DNA from: Glandiceps talaboti
Taxonomy: Eukaryota > Hemichordata > Enteropneusta > Spengelidae
Assembly: GCF_964340395.1 (NCBI RefSeq)
Contig: NC_135569.1
Span: forward strand, 3,269,040-3,333,039
DNA: 64,000 bases
Reading direction: 5' to 3'
In this document: piece after piece, positions 1-12,219 of the stretch
Position numbering within the stretch: position 1 is the first letter of the stretch
Layout of the letters: each line of letters opens with the position of its first letter
Made by a program: the position numbers and the translations under genes
The notes under the pieces: model-generated
Told to the model about the DNA's origin: nothing
Databases searched by the model: none
Seen by the model: only the letters and a program-made list of their open reading frames with translations

Positions 1-934
1 TTGCGGTTGCTCTTTGCGATGCTTCTTGGAACCCGCAACAGGGACATTGCACCGTAGTGCAAATACCATGGCACTAGTATGCGAGCTCACTGGTGCAAGT
101 AATCATGGGTTCATATTTTACATGTATACACAACAATACATTAACATCGATCTTCATATGCAATACAGTATATTCGTACGATATTTGCATATGGAATGGT
201 AATCATGATACACAATCGTGCTGGTTATTACTGCGAATTGCAGATTTGTATCACCCTGAATAAGGTAACACACAAATGATATGATGGATTTTCGATTACG
301 CTTTCAGTGTGTTGATTCCCTGATGTACTAAGTGGTAATGTATTAACTATACAAATATTGTTTAAATGGATTGGTTAATCAGGGATGTGCATTTGGGCCG
401 GTAGCTGGAAAATACAACCGCCAGCTACTCCACAATTTCTTGCCGACTACATTTTCAGGAATTTGTGTTTAAATTTGTTTTGCTTCACTACCCCTATATA
501 TCCATCGTTGGGTAGATTCATGTTTTTTTTTCGTAGGTATTACCACCTATTTTACCAATTTTACCTCCTCCTTCTTAAATTAAAATTACAGCTACATCCC
601 TGTTGTGGGGCATTCAGTCGATAAATAATCGGTAAGAAAAATAGCTGAATGTTTTATTTATAGTTGGATTTATTGTTTTATTAATATATCAAAAATTAGT
701 TGAATAATGGAGTAGATGATAGATTAATATATCGATCCATTAATTTGTTGATATGTTTATTAATTGATTAAGGGTTTTTAATCACTCAATACACAATAAA
801 TCAACTGAAGTTGATAAACTTATTGTTAATCGACCACTCCAGTGATCAAGTCTTATTAAGGGAGTTTTATAAGTGACTATGAAAATGCTCTCATATACTT
901 GTCTTGAAAATGGATGACGCGTAAAATAAGACTT
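1..934. other. Non-genic AT-rich stretch
   Basis: Only short frames (62 and 79 codons) without domain, splice or promoter support. Nothing else seen. Confidence 0.6.
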
Positions 935-941
935 ATATATA

Positions 942-977
<36 letters not shown>

Positions 978-1201
978 TGCATGTATGCATGTATGCATGC
1001 ATGTATGTATGTATGTATGTATGTATGTATGTATGTATGTATGTATGTATGTATGTATGTATGTGTATGTATGACTGTCTGTCTGTCTGTCTGTCTGTCT
1101 GTATGTATGTATGTGTGTATGTATGTATGTGTGCAAGACTGTATGTATGTATGTATGTATGTATGTATGTATGTGTGTATGTATGTATGTATGTATGTAT
1201 G
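935..1201. repeat. (AT)n-(ATGT)n-(TGTC)n compound microsatellite
   Basis: A long tetranucleotide tract with ATGC and CTGT interruptions. Frames on both strands reading YVCM or YIHT repeats are shadows. Confidence 0.97.
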
Positions 1202-2527
1202 ATAAATAGCTTTCGGTATATTGCGACAACGAATTAAAGCGATGTGATTTTCCACATTTCAAAGTAAAATCTATGTTTTATCAAGCTGAATGCATTAATG
1301 TCTATGAAGTACCAATTATATATTAAGTGCACCCTTTAATCTTACTCCTTTGAGTAATTTGAGATTCTGTATCACTAGAGTATTAACAGGAAATTCCTCC
1401 TTTCAATACCACTGTTAAAACCTACCATATTTCCTGTCCGGGAAAGAAAGAGAAAATACTTGGACGCACTTTTGGGTCATTGGCACGAAGAACATCTCAT
1501 AGAAAAAATCAGAAGGGTAGTAAGCATTCTAATAAAATTGCTGGAAATGGTAATGCTTTGAACATCTTATTAGTTTGTACATCAACCTTTTACTGATTTC
1601 AACAGCATACCATTTGAAATAAGCACACGAAACCCTCATATTCCTGAAATACTGATCAAATGTATGGATTTCTGGTAAAAACACAGTAAATTGTTTTTGA
1701 AAAAAAATGTTATCTTCCGATTATTAAGATGCTGCTCCCGGACTTTTGACCAATGACGTAGTGTTGCTATAAAAAAAAACAATGGTTACCTAAGAGCGAC
1801 CTCGCGTGATACCACAGGGGGCAGCGAGCACGTAACTGATTGATTGATCGATTGGCTGATTTATTGATTGACTGATTTATCATTTGGTTGAATGATTGAT
1901 CGATTGAATGATCAATTTTTGTGGTGCAACATAACTTATTTTGTGTGTGATATTGATCAATTCACTCATCTCTTTTTCTTTCCCTGGTTACTTTGCTCTC
2001 AGCTATATCTCAGACCACTAGCAGTCTGAGGCTGTGTGTGATTCTCTCTTTTCTTTATTGACTAAATAAAGACGCCTTGTCCATTCTTCTTATCTTATCT
2101 AAATTAAAACATTCCTAATCTTACAATTGGCGAGAGATCACATACATTAACTGTTTGCTTTATCAGTCATCTGCTGGGAGTTTATCACACTGGACAAACA
2201 TTCGATCATGCATAAACTATTAAGAAAGTCTCTTGTTCAAAGAGGGAACTTTTATTCAAAGAGAAGGTCTGCTTGTAAACGAGATGTATTTAGTGACTAA
2301 TACGCTTCATTTAATGAAAAGTTTTTTTTTTCAATTTGCTTAGTTTTTTTTTCATTAATTTTTTTCTTTATATTAGCTGCGCCTTAATTCACAAAATTTA
2401 CGTTGCGTAAAATGACAGATATCACATTGCAAATTATTGTCAATTGCAAATGAAGATATTGTCTTAGAAAACACGAGAGTATCGAGTATTGGTAATATGT
2501 TGTTGTTACTGTTTAATAAAATCAAAC

Positions 2528-3440
2528 CTAATGATTGGTGTACAGAACTACAGTAACTGTATAGAACCCTCCCAGCGATTGGTGTACAGAACTAAATGTA
2601 AAGTATGAAGCTAATGATTGGCATACAAAACTACCTATACAGAACTCTGCTATTGATTGGTGAACAAAAATACAAAAAAACTAATGATTGGTGTACACAA
2701 CTAACTGTATAAAACGAAGCTAATGATTCGTGTAAAGAACTGCCATACAGAACCCAAAATTATTGGTGTACAGAACTACAAAAAGATAAGATAATAATTG
2801 TTTACAGAACCACCTGTAAAGAACCCTACTAATGATTGGTGTACAGAACCACCTGTAAAGAACCCTACTAATGATTGGTGTACATAACCACCTGTACAGA
2901 ACCCTGCTAATGATTGGTGTACAGAACCACCTGTAAAGAACCCTACTAATGATTGGTGTACAGAACCACCTATACAGAACCCTGCTAATGATTGGTGTAC
3001 AGAACCACCTGTACAGAACCCTGCTAATGATTGGTGTACAGAACCACCTGTACAGAACCCTGCTAATGATTGGTGTACAGAACCACCTGTAAAGAACCCT
3101 GCTAATGATTGGTGTACAGAACCACCTGTACAGAACCCTGCTAATGATTGGTGTACAGAACCACCTACACAGAACCCTGCTAATGATTGGTGTACAGAGC
3201 CACCTAGGTATAAATAAGGAAGCTCGTGTTTGGTGTACAGAGCTACCTCTGCAGAAAAAAAGCTTACGATTGGTGTTCAGAACGAATTAACTGTATAGGA
3301 CGATGCTAATGATTGGCTGCAAAAGTGCCTATACAGAACCCTGCTATTGATTGGTGCGCATTACTACTGTTATATATGGAGCTTATGTTTATAACAATAT
3401 AGAAAAAAGCTAACGATTGGTATTCAAAGCTAAAATCTGC
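2528..3440. repeat. 39-bp minisatellite (TGATTGGTGTACAGAACC)
   Basis: Tandem units of about 39 bp, of the form AATGATTGGTGTACAGAACC then ACCTGTACAGAACCCTGCT, are near-identical between about 2825 and 3205 and degenerate at both ends. Each unit carries a half-unit echo (GTACAGAACC twice). The 39-bp period is divisible by three, so a short frame (3105-3290) reads LMIGVQNHLYRT repeats; it has no good start context or conserved flanks and is treated as non-coding. Confidence 0.9.
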
Positions 3441-4434
3441 TAATAATTGATATCCATGTGTATCTTTCCTTCGACAATATATGTACAACTTCATTGTTAA
3501 AATGATATTTATTAATTCGTAGTCAGCCGAAATATGTTTAATCAGCCAAAATGCCTACATGTGGCTTTTAAAAGAAATTTGAATTAAAAGCTACGTAGTA
3601 TATAATATTATTACATTATATCGATGGAATTATGACAAAATGTGTGGCTAGAATAACAAGAATACGATATCTTAGTTAGACAATTATTTTAGGGAGGAGA
3701 AGCGATTGCAATTTGATTAGAAAGATTGAAATGTAACTTAATCATTGATAAGTCCATTCATCTTTATCAGAATTAGCGTCAATAGTAAAGAAAGAAACAA
3801 ATTGAAAAGGATATATGCCTCATTTTATGAAATTAATATTAACCAGATGTAAACAGAATGTCTTCCGCAAGTTGCCTTTCAATTAATTCGTTCATCCATT
3901 ATCAGATCGTGAAATTCTTAGCTACCATACATGGTATATCACTTAATTTAATTATTTATGCAAATGACTCATCAAAATTAAAAACTACATCAATTGACTA
4001 TAAAGGACACATTTACTTTGTTATCATCAATGTATATGAAATTATAACTTGTATCCTCAGATACTGGTATCGTCTAATGCAAAACTAGCAAGTATTATAG
4101 AACACATGTGATGAATGTAATAGAATTTGAGGCCTGTATTCTGAAGATATTGCCTAGTTTCCAAAAGTTCTTAATATGCAAATGAATCGTTATTTGTTAA
4201 AGAAAAACTACTGATAGGATATATAGGACAAGTGCCTAATTGCCAACAATCATTAATTATGCAAATTACTCATTATATTTAAAAGCTACATCAACAAGCT
4301 TGACAGGATATTTAGAATAGCTTTGCTTTGATATCATCAGTGAATGTACTAAATTAATAACTCATTAATATTCACGGTATTTGCTAAAACCTATCCATTT
4401 CTAGCCGTTCTGCTCAAGACGGCGTGTATGAGAA

Positions 4435-4539
4435 CACATACATACATACATACATACATACATACATACATACATACATACATACATACATACATACATA
4501 CATACATACATACATACATACATACATACATACAAAGAC

Positions 4540-4603
<64 letters not shown>
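4435..4603. repeat. (CATA)n-(CAGA)n compound microsatellite
   Basis: About 98 bp of CATA followed by about 68 bp of CAGA. Frames on either strand are shadows. Confidence 0.97.
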
Positions 4604-4604
<1 letters not shown>

Positions 4605-5920
4605 CCTACACACACATCACCATACTGTAACCTTCCGTTGTGGACAGTAAAAACGTAGTGAATTAATATATCCGTATCCCAAGCAACAGCCAAGGTCAAG
4701 CAAATACATACATACAAAAACGTTCATATTGGTAGCTTTTGACATCATGAGGTTAATTGTCAAGGGTGGCAGAAAGCTATCATAATGTAAATAAATTGAC
4801 AAGAGTACTCCATCTACCCTTGGGAAAACGATAATGGCGTACACTCTGTCGTCACTTACAGCAAATACAATAAAATTCATATTGTTATTGAGCATATGCA
4901 CATTGTGTAAAGGCAAGGCGTCAGCGTTATTACAATTTCATTCACTAAATGTGACAATGGATGACTCAGAACAAGATACTCCATATTCAACATTTAGAGT
5001 GGATTAACAATATTTTCGTGACGTCACCAACGTTTGATTTTTTTTTATCCTGTAGGTCATTTCTGTTCAATATGCCACCATGAATTTATAAAAATTAATA
5101 CTAGTAATAAACATTAGTTACTTTATGGAGACCTGCTATAGGGGGAAGTGTACTGTTAACGGTCAAAATTTAATGGTACTCTCGGAATGTGGTGGTAATA
5201 GTATGACTCCTTCGTGAGTGCATAGAGATTGAGGTCATTATCATCTGTGACATATCATTTTATTTCTGTCTACTTGTTATTGACAACATGCTTGAATTAT
5301 CATGTATGCAGTAATCATATCAAGACGTCATTAAAAACTATACAATCCCGATATGTCACAGTTATATTTTCTATTAAAATAATTATAATTAGCCGATTAG
5401 TGTTTGTCAATTTCAATATTTGCTAAAAATGAAAAAAAGAATAAATAAGCTATGCTATCAGTAAACACTACGGAAAAAAAGATAAAATAATTTTAAGATT
5501 CACTCAGTAACTGTTATCAATTTAATATTGAGAGTTGTTTAATTATTGATTTTTTAATCAGATCTTCATGCATTATGAAAAGAAGAGCAAATTTCAAGAG
5601 GTGTTACACTATAAACTCACACTCTGCCAATATGTTTAAGTACAACCATATCATCCATAGCAAATATAGTATGTAATATATTCATTATGATTCCATTCAT
5701 TTTGTCGCTTTCATGGCTTCATCTCACGCAAAGACTTTCAAGTAAACAAAAATCACGAATGGGAACGGCTTTAGAGTGAAAGGAATATACGCTAAGCGTA
5801 TGATCACGACTCATGGGTTAAAATAGTAACATGAAATGAAATGACATGGAAATAAGGCACTGGAATCTAGATATTTGTCATGTATGGAGAATACACTGTA
5901 TAAACATACAGCCGTACGCA

Positions 5921-6041
5921 GTATGTATGTATGTATGTATGTATGTATGTATGTATGTATGTATGTATGTATGTGTGTGTGTGTATGTGTGTATGTATGT
6001 ATGTATGTATGTATGTATGTATGTATGTATGTATATGTATG

Positions 6042-6073
<32 letters not shown>

Positions 6074-6097
6074 TGTATGTATGTATGTATATGTATG

Positions 6098-6129
<32 letters not shown>

Positions 6130-6131
6130 TG

Positions 6132-6163
<32 letters not shown>

Positions 6164-6232
6164 TGTATGTATGTATGTATGTGTGTGTGTATGTATGTAT
6201 GTATGTATGTATGTATGTATGTATGTATGTAT
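5921..6232. repeat. (TATG)n microsatellite, ~310 bp
   Basis: Long tract with GTGTGTGT and TATATG interruptions; the 167-codon plus-strand frame over it is a shadow. Confidence 0.97.
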
Positions 6233-7090
6233 GATGCTACACTTTCTTATCTTACCAAGTCAATGTTGTCGCCGAGTTTCCAGTTGTTCATGTTTATTTC
6301 TTATAGTATAGAGTTTGCTGTTGTGAAATTCGTTTCACTAAATTGTTGACGGGCCTTATAGTCTTTAATTGGTTGGGGTATGATTTGTTGGCAATTAATT
6401 ACGGTGTTACCGTATGTGGTCATACTTGGTACATGGCCCACTAGAGAACATAGAAGGCCAGACCACCAACCGCCCTACGCTATTCATGTATCGTTGTTCA
6501 GGCGATATGCAAACGACAAGTCTCCCCTGGCTAACTTGTAGTAGATGTCACCCCTGGCTGATTTGCAGTACATATTATTATATTAATAATACCATTACTT
6601 TTCATAATATGGTGGTGACAGGCAATAGATGATTTGCCATAGCGACGCTAAATAAATTACATTTATACATTGACTATTAAAGAACGGTCGCTAATTCCGT
6701 TTTTTGCAGGATTTCTGCTAATTTCTTTAAAATGGTGACAGACTGTTCAGCATATGTAAATATCTTATTGTCATCTCTGATGTCCTCGTCTTAAGAAATC
6801 GACCTAACAAGTTGTATGTCTATAAGTTTACAACGTTATAGATCTTAAGGTAAAACTCTACACCCAAACAAATTGGTACACTGAGGGGTCATGTTTAAAC
6901 AGATGAATATATACAAAATGAGATTAAATCTGCCCTAGGTGTAAACAGTTTGTCGATCAGACAACCAATAATATATTAACTGAATTTGTTAATACCAGCA
7001 AATAGACATGTACATATCAATTAGGGGTCTGTAAATAGTATAGTAATAAGTTAAAATCGTGATTAATTGAGGGCGCTGGACTTTGGGTGC

Positions 7091-8140
7091 GGACCCCAAA
7101 ATGAATTCGATTTGATTTACTGACCTAATTGAGCTGTTGGAAATTGTTTTAGCTTGTAACGATGGAATTAAGATTACATTTTAAGATTGAGAAAGGAGAG
7201 AAAACCTTCATGTGAGGTGATCGAGGAATTAGAGCAGTTTTTATGGCAGTTGTATGAACTCAACACACAATTGGCAAATGTCGCCGACTTTAGGTGGAGA
7301 TTATTCCATAGGAAGCAAACAGAAGGAGACAAAATCATTTTGATAATTGATCCTGAATATCAAGGTCAAAGATCAAAGTCTTAAAAGAAAGCTTACATCA
7401 GATAATATGGGGTAGTCACTTGAATAAGTCTCTATGTATTGCGGTATTTAAGTTATTCAATATACATTGATCTTTAACTATAAACACGGGCACCATTCAG
7501 TCAAATTTGCGTATGTTGCAAAGCAAAGAGACGTTCATATGTCCCCACATGATATTTTACATTTATACAAAGGTCGAGTTTATAGGTTAGCGACACATTA
7601 GAAGCTTATATCGGATAAGTTTGGTATTGATTCGCTTGAATTTAACACTATGGACGAAACATTAAAGATATTATGTAGATCAGAAGTGACCTTGAAAATG
7701 AAGTAATCCTACCTCTAAGAATATGGGTTTAGACATCTGAATAGAGTCTCTATGTGTCAAACTTATTAAGTAAATTGCTATTTAACTTTGAAAATGGAAG
7801 TTATGGGCAATGTCTTCGTAGAAGTCGTACGATCGATAACACTGATGTAGACATTTGAATGGACTGTATGTTTGACTCCCGAGTCTTTTCATATTCAACT
7901 TCTTGAGTAATGGTCGAAAATGCTAACTTCAAGAACGCATGTGGGGCACCGTGCAGCCAAATTATGATCAAGGTCGTGAAATAAAGTGATTTGTATATAT
8001 CCTTATAATGTCTGACATTGTACTAGATTTGGCTGAAATTGAGCTGTGGGTGTCAAACTTAGGGGAGTTCATGACGATATAGTCGGACGGCGTCATGGCC
8101 GTTTGATCATTCCCTTAGCCGCTTCCGTTCGAGGCTAAAA
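7091..8140 (+). repeat. Diverged interspersed repeat, copy 1 (family shared with 9985-10255)
   Basis: Contains CACCATTCAGTCAAATTTGC followed by GTATGTTGCAAAGCAAA and then CATATGTCC..ATGATATTTTAC. This aligns in order with the copy at 10094-10165 (CACCATTCGGTCAAATCTGC etc.). Between 7640 and 8000 related modules recur (TGACCTTGAAAATGAAGTAA, then a motif like TAGACATCTGAATAGAGTCT), suggesting degraded internal tandem modules. It ends in a GTCGGACGG..CCCTTAGCCG..GGCTAAAA motif resembling the end of the other copy. Origin is probably a non-autonomous element; class unknown. Confidence 0.55.
7187..7384 (+). other. Short open frame of protein-like composition within a repeat remnant
   Basis: A 65-codon frame (start MRKERKPSCEVIEELEQFLW) has a charged, helix-like composition unlike the translated microsatellites of the window. 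An AG lies just upstream (ATTTTAAG/ATTGAG). Its 3' end runs into the diverged interspersed repeat at 7385-8140, so it may be a chance frame or a decayed transposon piece. No domain is recognised. Confidence 0.12.
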
Positions 8141-9526
8141 AGGTATATTTTCTCAGTCTACAGAAGTTTAGATTTAAATAGATGTATGCATGGAATTCGA
8201 ATTGGAAGATATCATAAATGTCTTCCGGTAGTTTTGAATTCTAATCTCACATTCATATTTACATGAATTATACAGACGACAAGAGAACGTCATTGCATTC
8301 CATTCTAATAATCAATCCAATAATGCTCTTGGGTACAACTCACAAACTAATTAAATATGTCAACTTATCACAAGCATAAAGGTTGTTTTGAAGGGGTTTC
8401 GAAGCAGACAAAACAGATTTGTTGGATACTTCCACTTCCTGTGCATTGTACAATACAACAATAAGTCTCCCGAATCAAGCGAATGGTCATCAGATCTAGA
8501 CAAAATATCTTAGTCTAATATAGTCTAATATTCAAGCAGTAGTATGTCCCCTTATTACAATGTCTGTGCTATTAACTGCACCTAGCTGATGAATGCCAGT
8601 TCTCTGTTCAGTATGTTCAGTGTACCCTTTTAAAGATACCATTTACAATGAATGCTTTCTCCCTCCCTGTTCCTACCTCAGTATGTTGTCATTAAGTAAT
8701 TGGAAAAAACGCAGAGGTCATTTGTTCTGCAAAGAAATCGTATGAAAACATGCACAGGTACTGGCTAGACACACATCAAGTCCAGATCCTCTTAGACTAA
8801 TTGTGCGTCTTTTAATTTATGAAATTGCGTCATTCCACAAAGCTCTTTTTCTTATCACTTCTTTTTTGGCCAACAATCAACAACAGCCTTTAGACTAGAT
8901 TTTCAAGCTAAGTACTATAAAGCTTTCACAAAATGACTAGCGGGAACATGACAACGAAGTAAGAAATTGTTTACCAAGGAAATCATATTTCAATGTTGTT
9001 ATGACTTTAATGTAAAATTTGATATTCTGTTATGAATGCTATATTCGCTTTTTGATTGACGATTACGAAATATTTTTAGAAAGTTTTCAACGATTATGTT
9101 TCATCTTGGACAAAATTAATTCCTTTTACATTGTGCCAAGGAATAGCAATCCGTGGAGATATGCATGCCAAAAGAATTAAATCCTATTTTAGGAAGACGA
9201 TGCAAATATTCGATAAAAATGATAAGATAAGCCATTAGTATGCGCATATAAGTATACGTCAACTAAACTGACAATGACAGAAGACATTCTTTTGCAAGGA
9301 ATTCAAATTTCAATTTTTGATTATAAAAATAACTTCTCAATGTTATCATACTTATAACGTTACTTTCAATGTAATGACTATTCATGATCTAAATGTCGAC
9401 AGTGGACATTTTGTTCTATTAATGTCTCATGGTATGTATGCTCTCCTATGAAGTATTGTCTATCCATGTCAACTGGATAACTAGTTAGCAATTTTTTCAA
9501 GATGATCATGTGTTATATAAGGTGTT

Positions 9527-9586
9527 ATGATGATGATGATGATGACGACGACGACGACGACGACGACGACGATAATGAGATGGTGC

Positions 9587-9630
<44 letters not shown>

Positions 9631-9656
9631 TTGATGATGATGATGATGATGATGAC
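9527..9656. repeat. (GAT)n/(GAC)n trinucleotide microsatellite
   Basis: GAT, then GAC, then GAT again; it would read as Asp or Met runs but lacks any gene context. Confidence 0.95.
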
Positions 9657-9886
9657 AATAATAATAACAATCGTAGATGTCTTATTGAAACAAATGTTTG
9701 GCCACGAATTAACATGATCAAATTACCCAAGTTCGTATGGGCAAATTAATATGAAGAGTTAATATGGTCCAACTGCCCACCTTTGTATTACAAAGTTAAA
9801 ATAAAACTGTGTATATCACTTAACAAGACAGTATTTTACTTTAGATTAGAATTATTACTCTTTGAACAAGTCTTCGTGAAAAGCAG

Positions 9887-9901
9887 CCCCCCCCCCCCCC
9901 C
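9887..9901. repeat. Homopolymer C(15)
   Basis: A run of about 15 C; exact length is prone to sequencing error. Similar short G or C runs occur at 13540-13551, 33429-33436 and 62221-62234. Confidence 0.9.
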
Positions 9902-9984
9902 AACAGCATGATTTAGAAGAAAAAGGTGGCAACAAATATAACTGTCTGTGATATGCAAGCAATGGCTAGGTTTTGATAGCTTAC

Positions 9985-10255
9985 CCCGAAGGTCAAAGGT
10001 CAGGGTATTAAAAACCACACATCTGAGACACTTGAATGGTATGTATTATAGTTTTTGAGTAATGCAGTGCTAATAATTTTAGCCACAAATATGGCCACCA
10101 TTCGGTCAAATCTGCATATGCTGCGAAACAAAACGACGTGCGTATGTCCGGTATGATATGTTACCCTTGTGCCAGGCTTGACTGAAAATGGATATTACAC
10201 GTATGCACTGACTGACGGAGCCCATTGTAATAGTTCCCCTCAGGGGACTAAAATG
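9985..10255 (+). repeat. Diverged interspersed repeat, copy 2
   Basis: It begins near CCGAAGGTCAAAGGTCAGGG and carries CACTTGAATGGTATGTATTA, CACCATTCGGTCAAATCTGC, CGTATGTCCGGTATGATATG and a terminal block ACTGACTGACGGAGCCCATT followed by a small TCCCCTCAGGGGACTA hairpin. The same order of blocks occurs at 7385-8140. No coding potential is seen. Confidence 0.55.
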
Positions 10256-10461
10256 GTATATAGCTCATTTGTTGGTCATTCACGTACACTAAAGATAGCA
10301 AAATAAGACAACTATTTCTGGTTTACAAAAGTCTTATAGTCATTCCTAATCCCTTGCAAATTGAACAAAAGATTACTCTGATGGCTTAGGGTTTGCTGAA
10401 GATGTCACTTGAAAGAAGAGAACGGAAAGTCTGAAACAAATAAAGCAATGAGAGCACTATA

Positions 10462-10584
<123 letters not shown>

Positions 10585-10720
10585 CTGAATTGTCTCTAAA
10601 AGTAAACGATTAGCGAAAATTCGGACTGGCATCATCACGTCAGCAACCATATAAAGCAAAAGGTTAAATGAGACGGAAAATGACCTATTAAACAACATAC
10701 ATTTGTAGATTTTTATACTT

Positions 10721-10810
10721 AACAGATACACACAAGGTTGCATCTTACATTTCTCTTGCTTCGACTTGACATACATACATACATACATACATACATACAT
10801 ACATACATAC
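10721..10810 (+). repeat. Microsatellite-tailed interspersed sequence, copy 1
   Basis: ACACAAGGTTGCATCTTACA, then TTTCTCTTGCTTCGACTTGA, leads directly into (CATA)n. The same unique 45-base lead plus (CATA)n occurs at 54251-54300, so the microsatellite travels with a mobile sequence. Confidence 0.65.
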
Positions 10811-11316
10811 AACGTGTAACATGGTATGTTCCAGTGCATTTAAATCAGTCCATAGATCTGCCATATGTGTGCAATATATCCTGTTCTATCTAATAGCTAC
10901 TAATATTACGGATGCTTTAACGTCTGTCTCCATAATGCAGCATTCTAATACTTTACCTCTAGTCATAGACTCAATGCTGTTGCAGTAAAGATGGCGTCTC
11001 ATTTAGTCTTTCGCCATTGTCCATATAGTGTAGTTGTTGTTAAGCTATTTTATTGCCTTATCGAATTCATAAAGCACAAATTTCGACTTGAAGAGTGTGT
11101 CTGGTCATTCATGGGGAAACAAACTCAGATCTTTAGGTATGAAAGCAGAAAAATTTGTAATCAATTAAATATATTTGTTTTAAACTTTAGTGGGCGTCTC
11201 GATTACTATAGCAGCATGTTCCTTGGTCACAAAATATCATTCTTAGAAACTTGATATTTATCAAAATTTGCTATTATGTATATGAAGTTGCAGTGTATAT
11301 GTATTTTTATATATGT

Positions 11317-11391
11317 GCATACATACATACACACATACACACACATAAACAAACAAACAAACAAACAAACAAACAAACAAACAAACAAACA
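11317..11391. repeat. (CATA)n and (AAAC)n microsatellite
   Basis: A short CATA/CACA tract is followed by eleven or so AAAC units. Confidence 0.95.
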
Positions 11392-11750
11392 CATAGAAAT
11401 TTATGAAAAATATGAATACTACAATCAATCCACTACGCACGATGAATATAGATATACATTAATATAGCGAAAACACCAAGATTATAATGAAATGCTAGAA
11501 TACATCACAATGGAATTACTAAAATTATTGCTCAACGTTAACATGAGCAAAACATGTAAATGAGTTCTGTTACATTGTGGCACTGTGATGCGGGAAGCTT
11601 TTTCAAAAGTGCCGCTGGATTCAAAAATAAAAATTGGGTGATTGGACTTCACAAGGTTAAATAATTTTCTACATTGGATGACATATTTATGTGACGTAGT
11701 TTCTATACGAACAAAAATCACATTTTTCATTTTCTGACTTTATGTACTCC

Positions 11751-11800
11751 CGTGGTGATAAGGTACGACTGAGTCGACCTAGCTCTCAGCTATTACCACG
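11751..11800. repeat. Imperfect inverted repeat CGTGGTGATA / TATTACCACG
   Basis: Outer arms match 9 of 10, and inner CTGAG/CTCAG also pair. It lies about 270 bp upstream of the candidate TATA box at 12067. Confidence 0.35.
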
Positions 11801-12066
11801 ACGGAAATGGCATTTTTTATACGTTCTCGGTTTATATTGGCGTTCGTAAAAGCTGTGCATACGTCAGCAGAGCGGCCAACGCCTTGGGGTTCTACACAAT
11901 GGACCAACATAAGTGAATATATCAACTTATAAATGAAAGTTTTCCGATTCTGTGAATGGCTATGCGTGGGTAAATAGGACGAAATGATTGGCTAATACCT
12001 CGTTTGATTAGCATATTCTAATTATACTAGTCATAAGATTTTCTTGCTCAGAGATTCTTTCCAAAG

Positions 12067-12219
12067 TATATAAGGCGTGTGAATTCCACTCTCATTCACA
12101 GGGCGCAGTAGAGAGACACACCAGCTGGAAGTTAATTTTCATTTGCCGTTGAAATTTTTTCCCGTCTTGCCACATAAATCTGTGAACTAGGAAAGGAGAG
12201 ACGCCGTTGTACTTAGAAG
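12067..12219 (+). promoter_or_regulatory. Candidate core promoter and non-coding first exon
   Basis: TATATAAGG at 12067-12075 is followed at the correct spacing by TCATTC (A at 12094), which matches the bilaterian initiator TCAKTY. A strong donor, TTAGAAG/GTAAGG, lies at 12219/12220. The intervening 126 bases contain no ATG, so if transcribed this would be a 5' UTR exon or part of a non-coding RNA. No downstream partner exon is recognised. Core-promoter motifs arise by chance in AT-rich DNA, so this is a hypothesis. Confidence 0.3.

Noticed and set aside
782-1262. Frames rich in YIHT/YVCM repeats (also at 4.4, 5.9, 26.3 and 54.3 kb)
   Set aside because: Direct translation of CATA/TATG tetranucleotide microsatellites; a four-base period stays open in most frames.
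2528-3440. A CRISPR-like direct-repeat array
   Set aside because: Units are contiguous with no unique spacers, and the genomic context is animal; it is a minisatellite. The same holds for the arrays at 17.8, 50.7-53.3 and 63.9 kb.
9502-9730. Poly-Asp / poly-Met frame
   Set aside because: GAT/GAC trinucleotide microsatellite without exon context.
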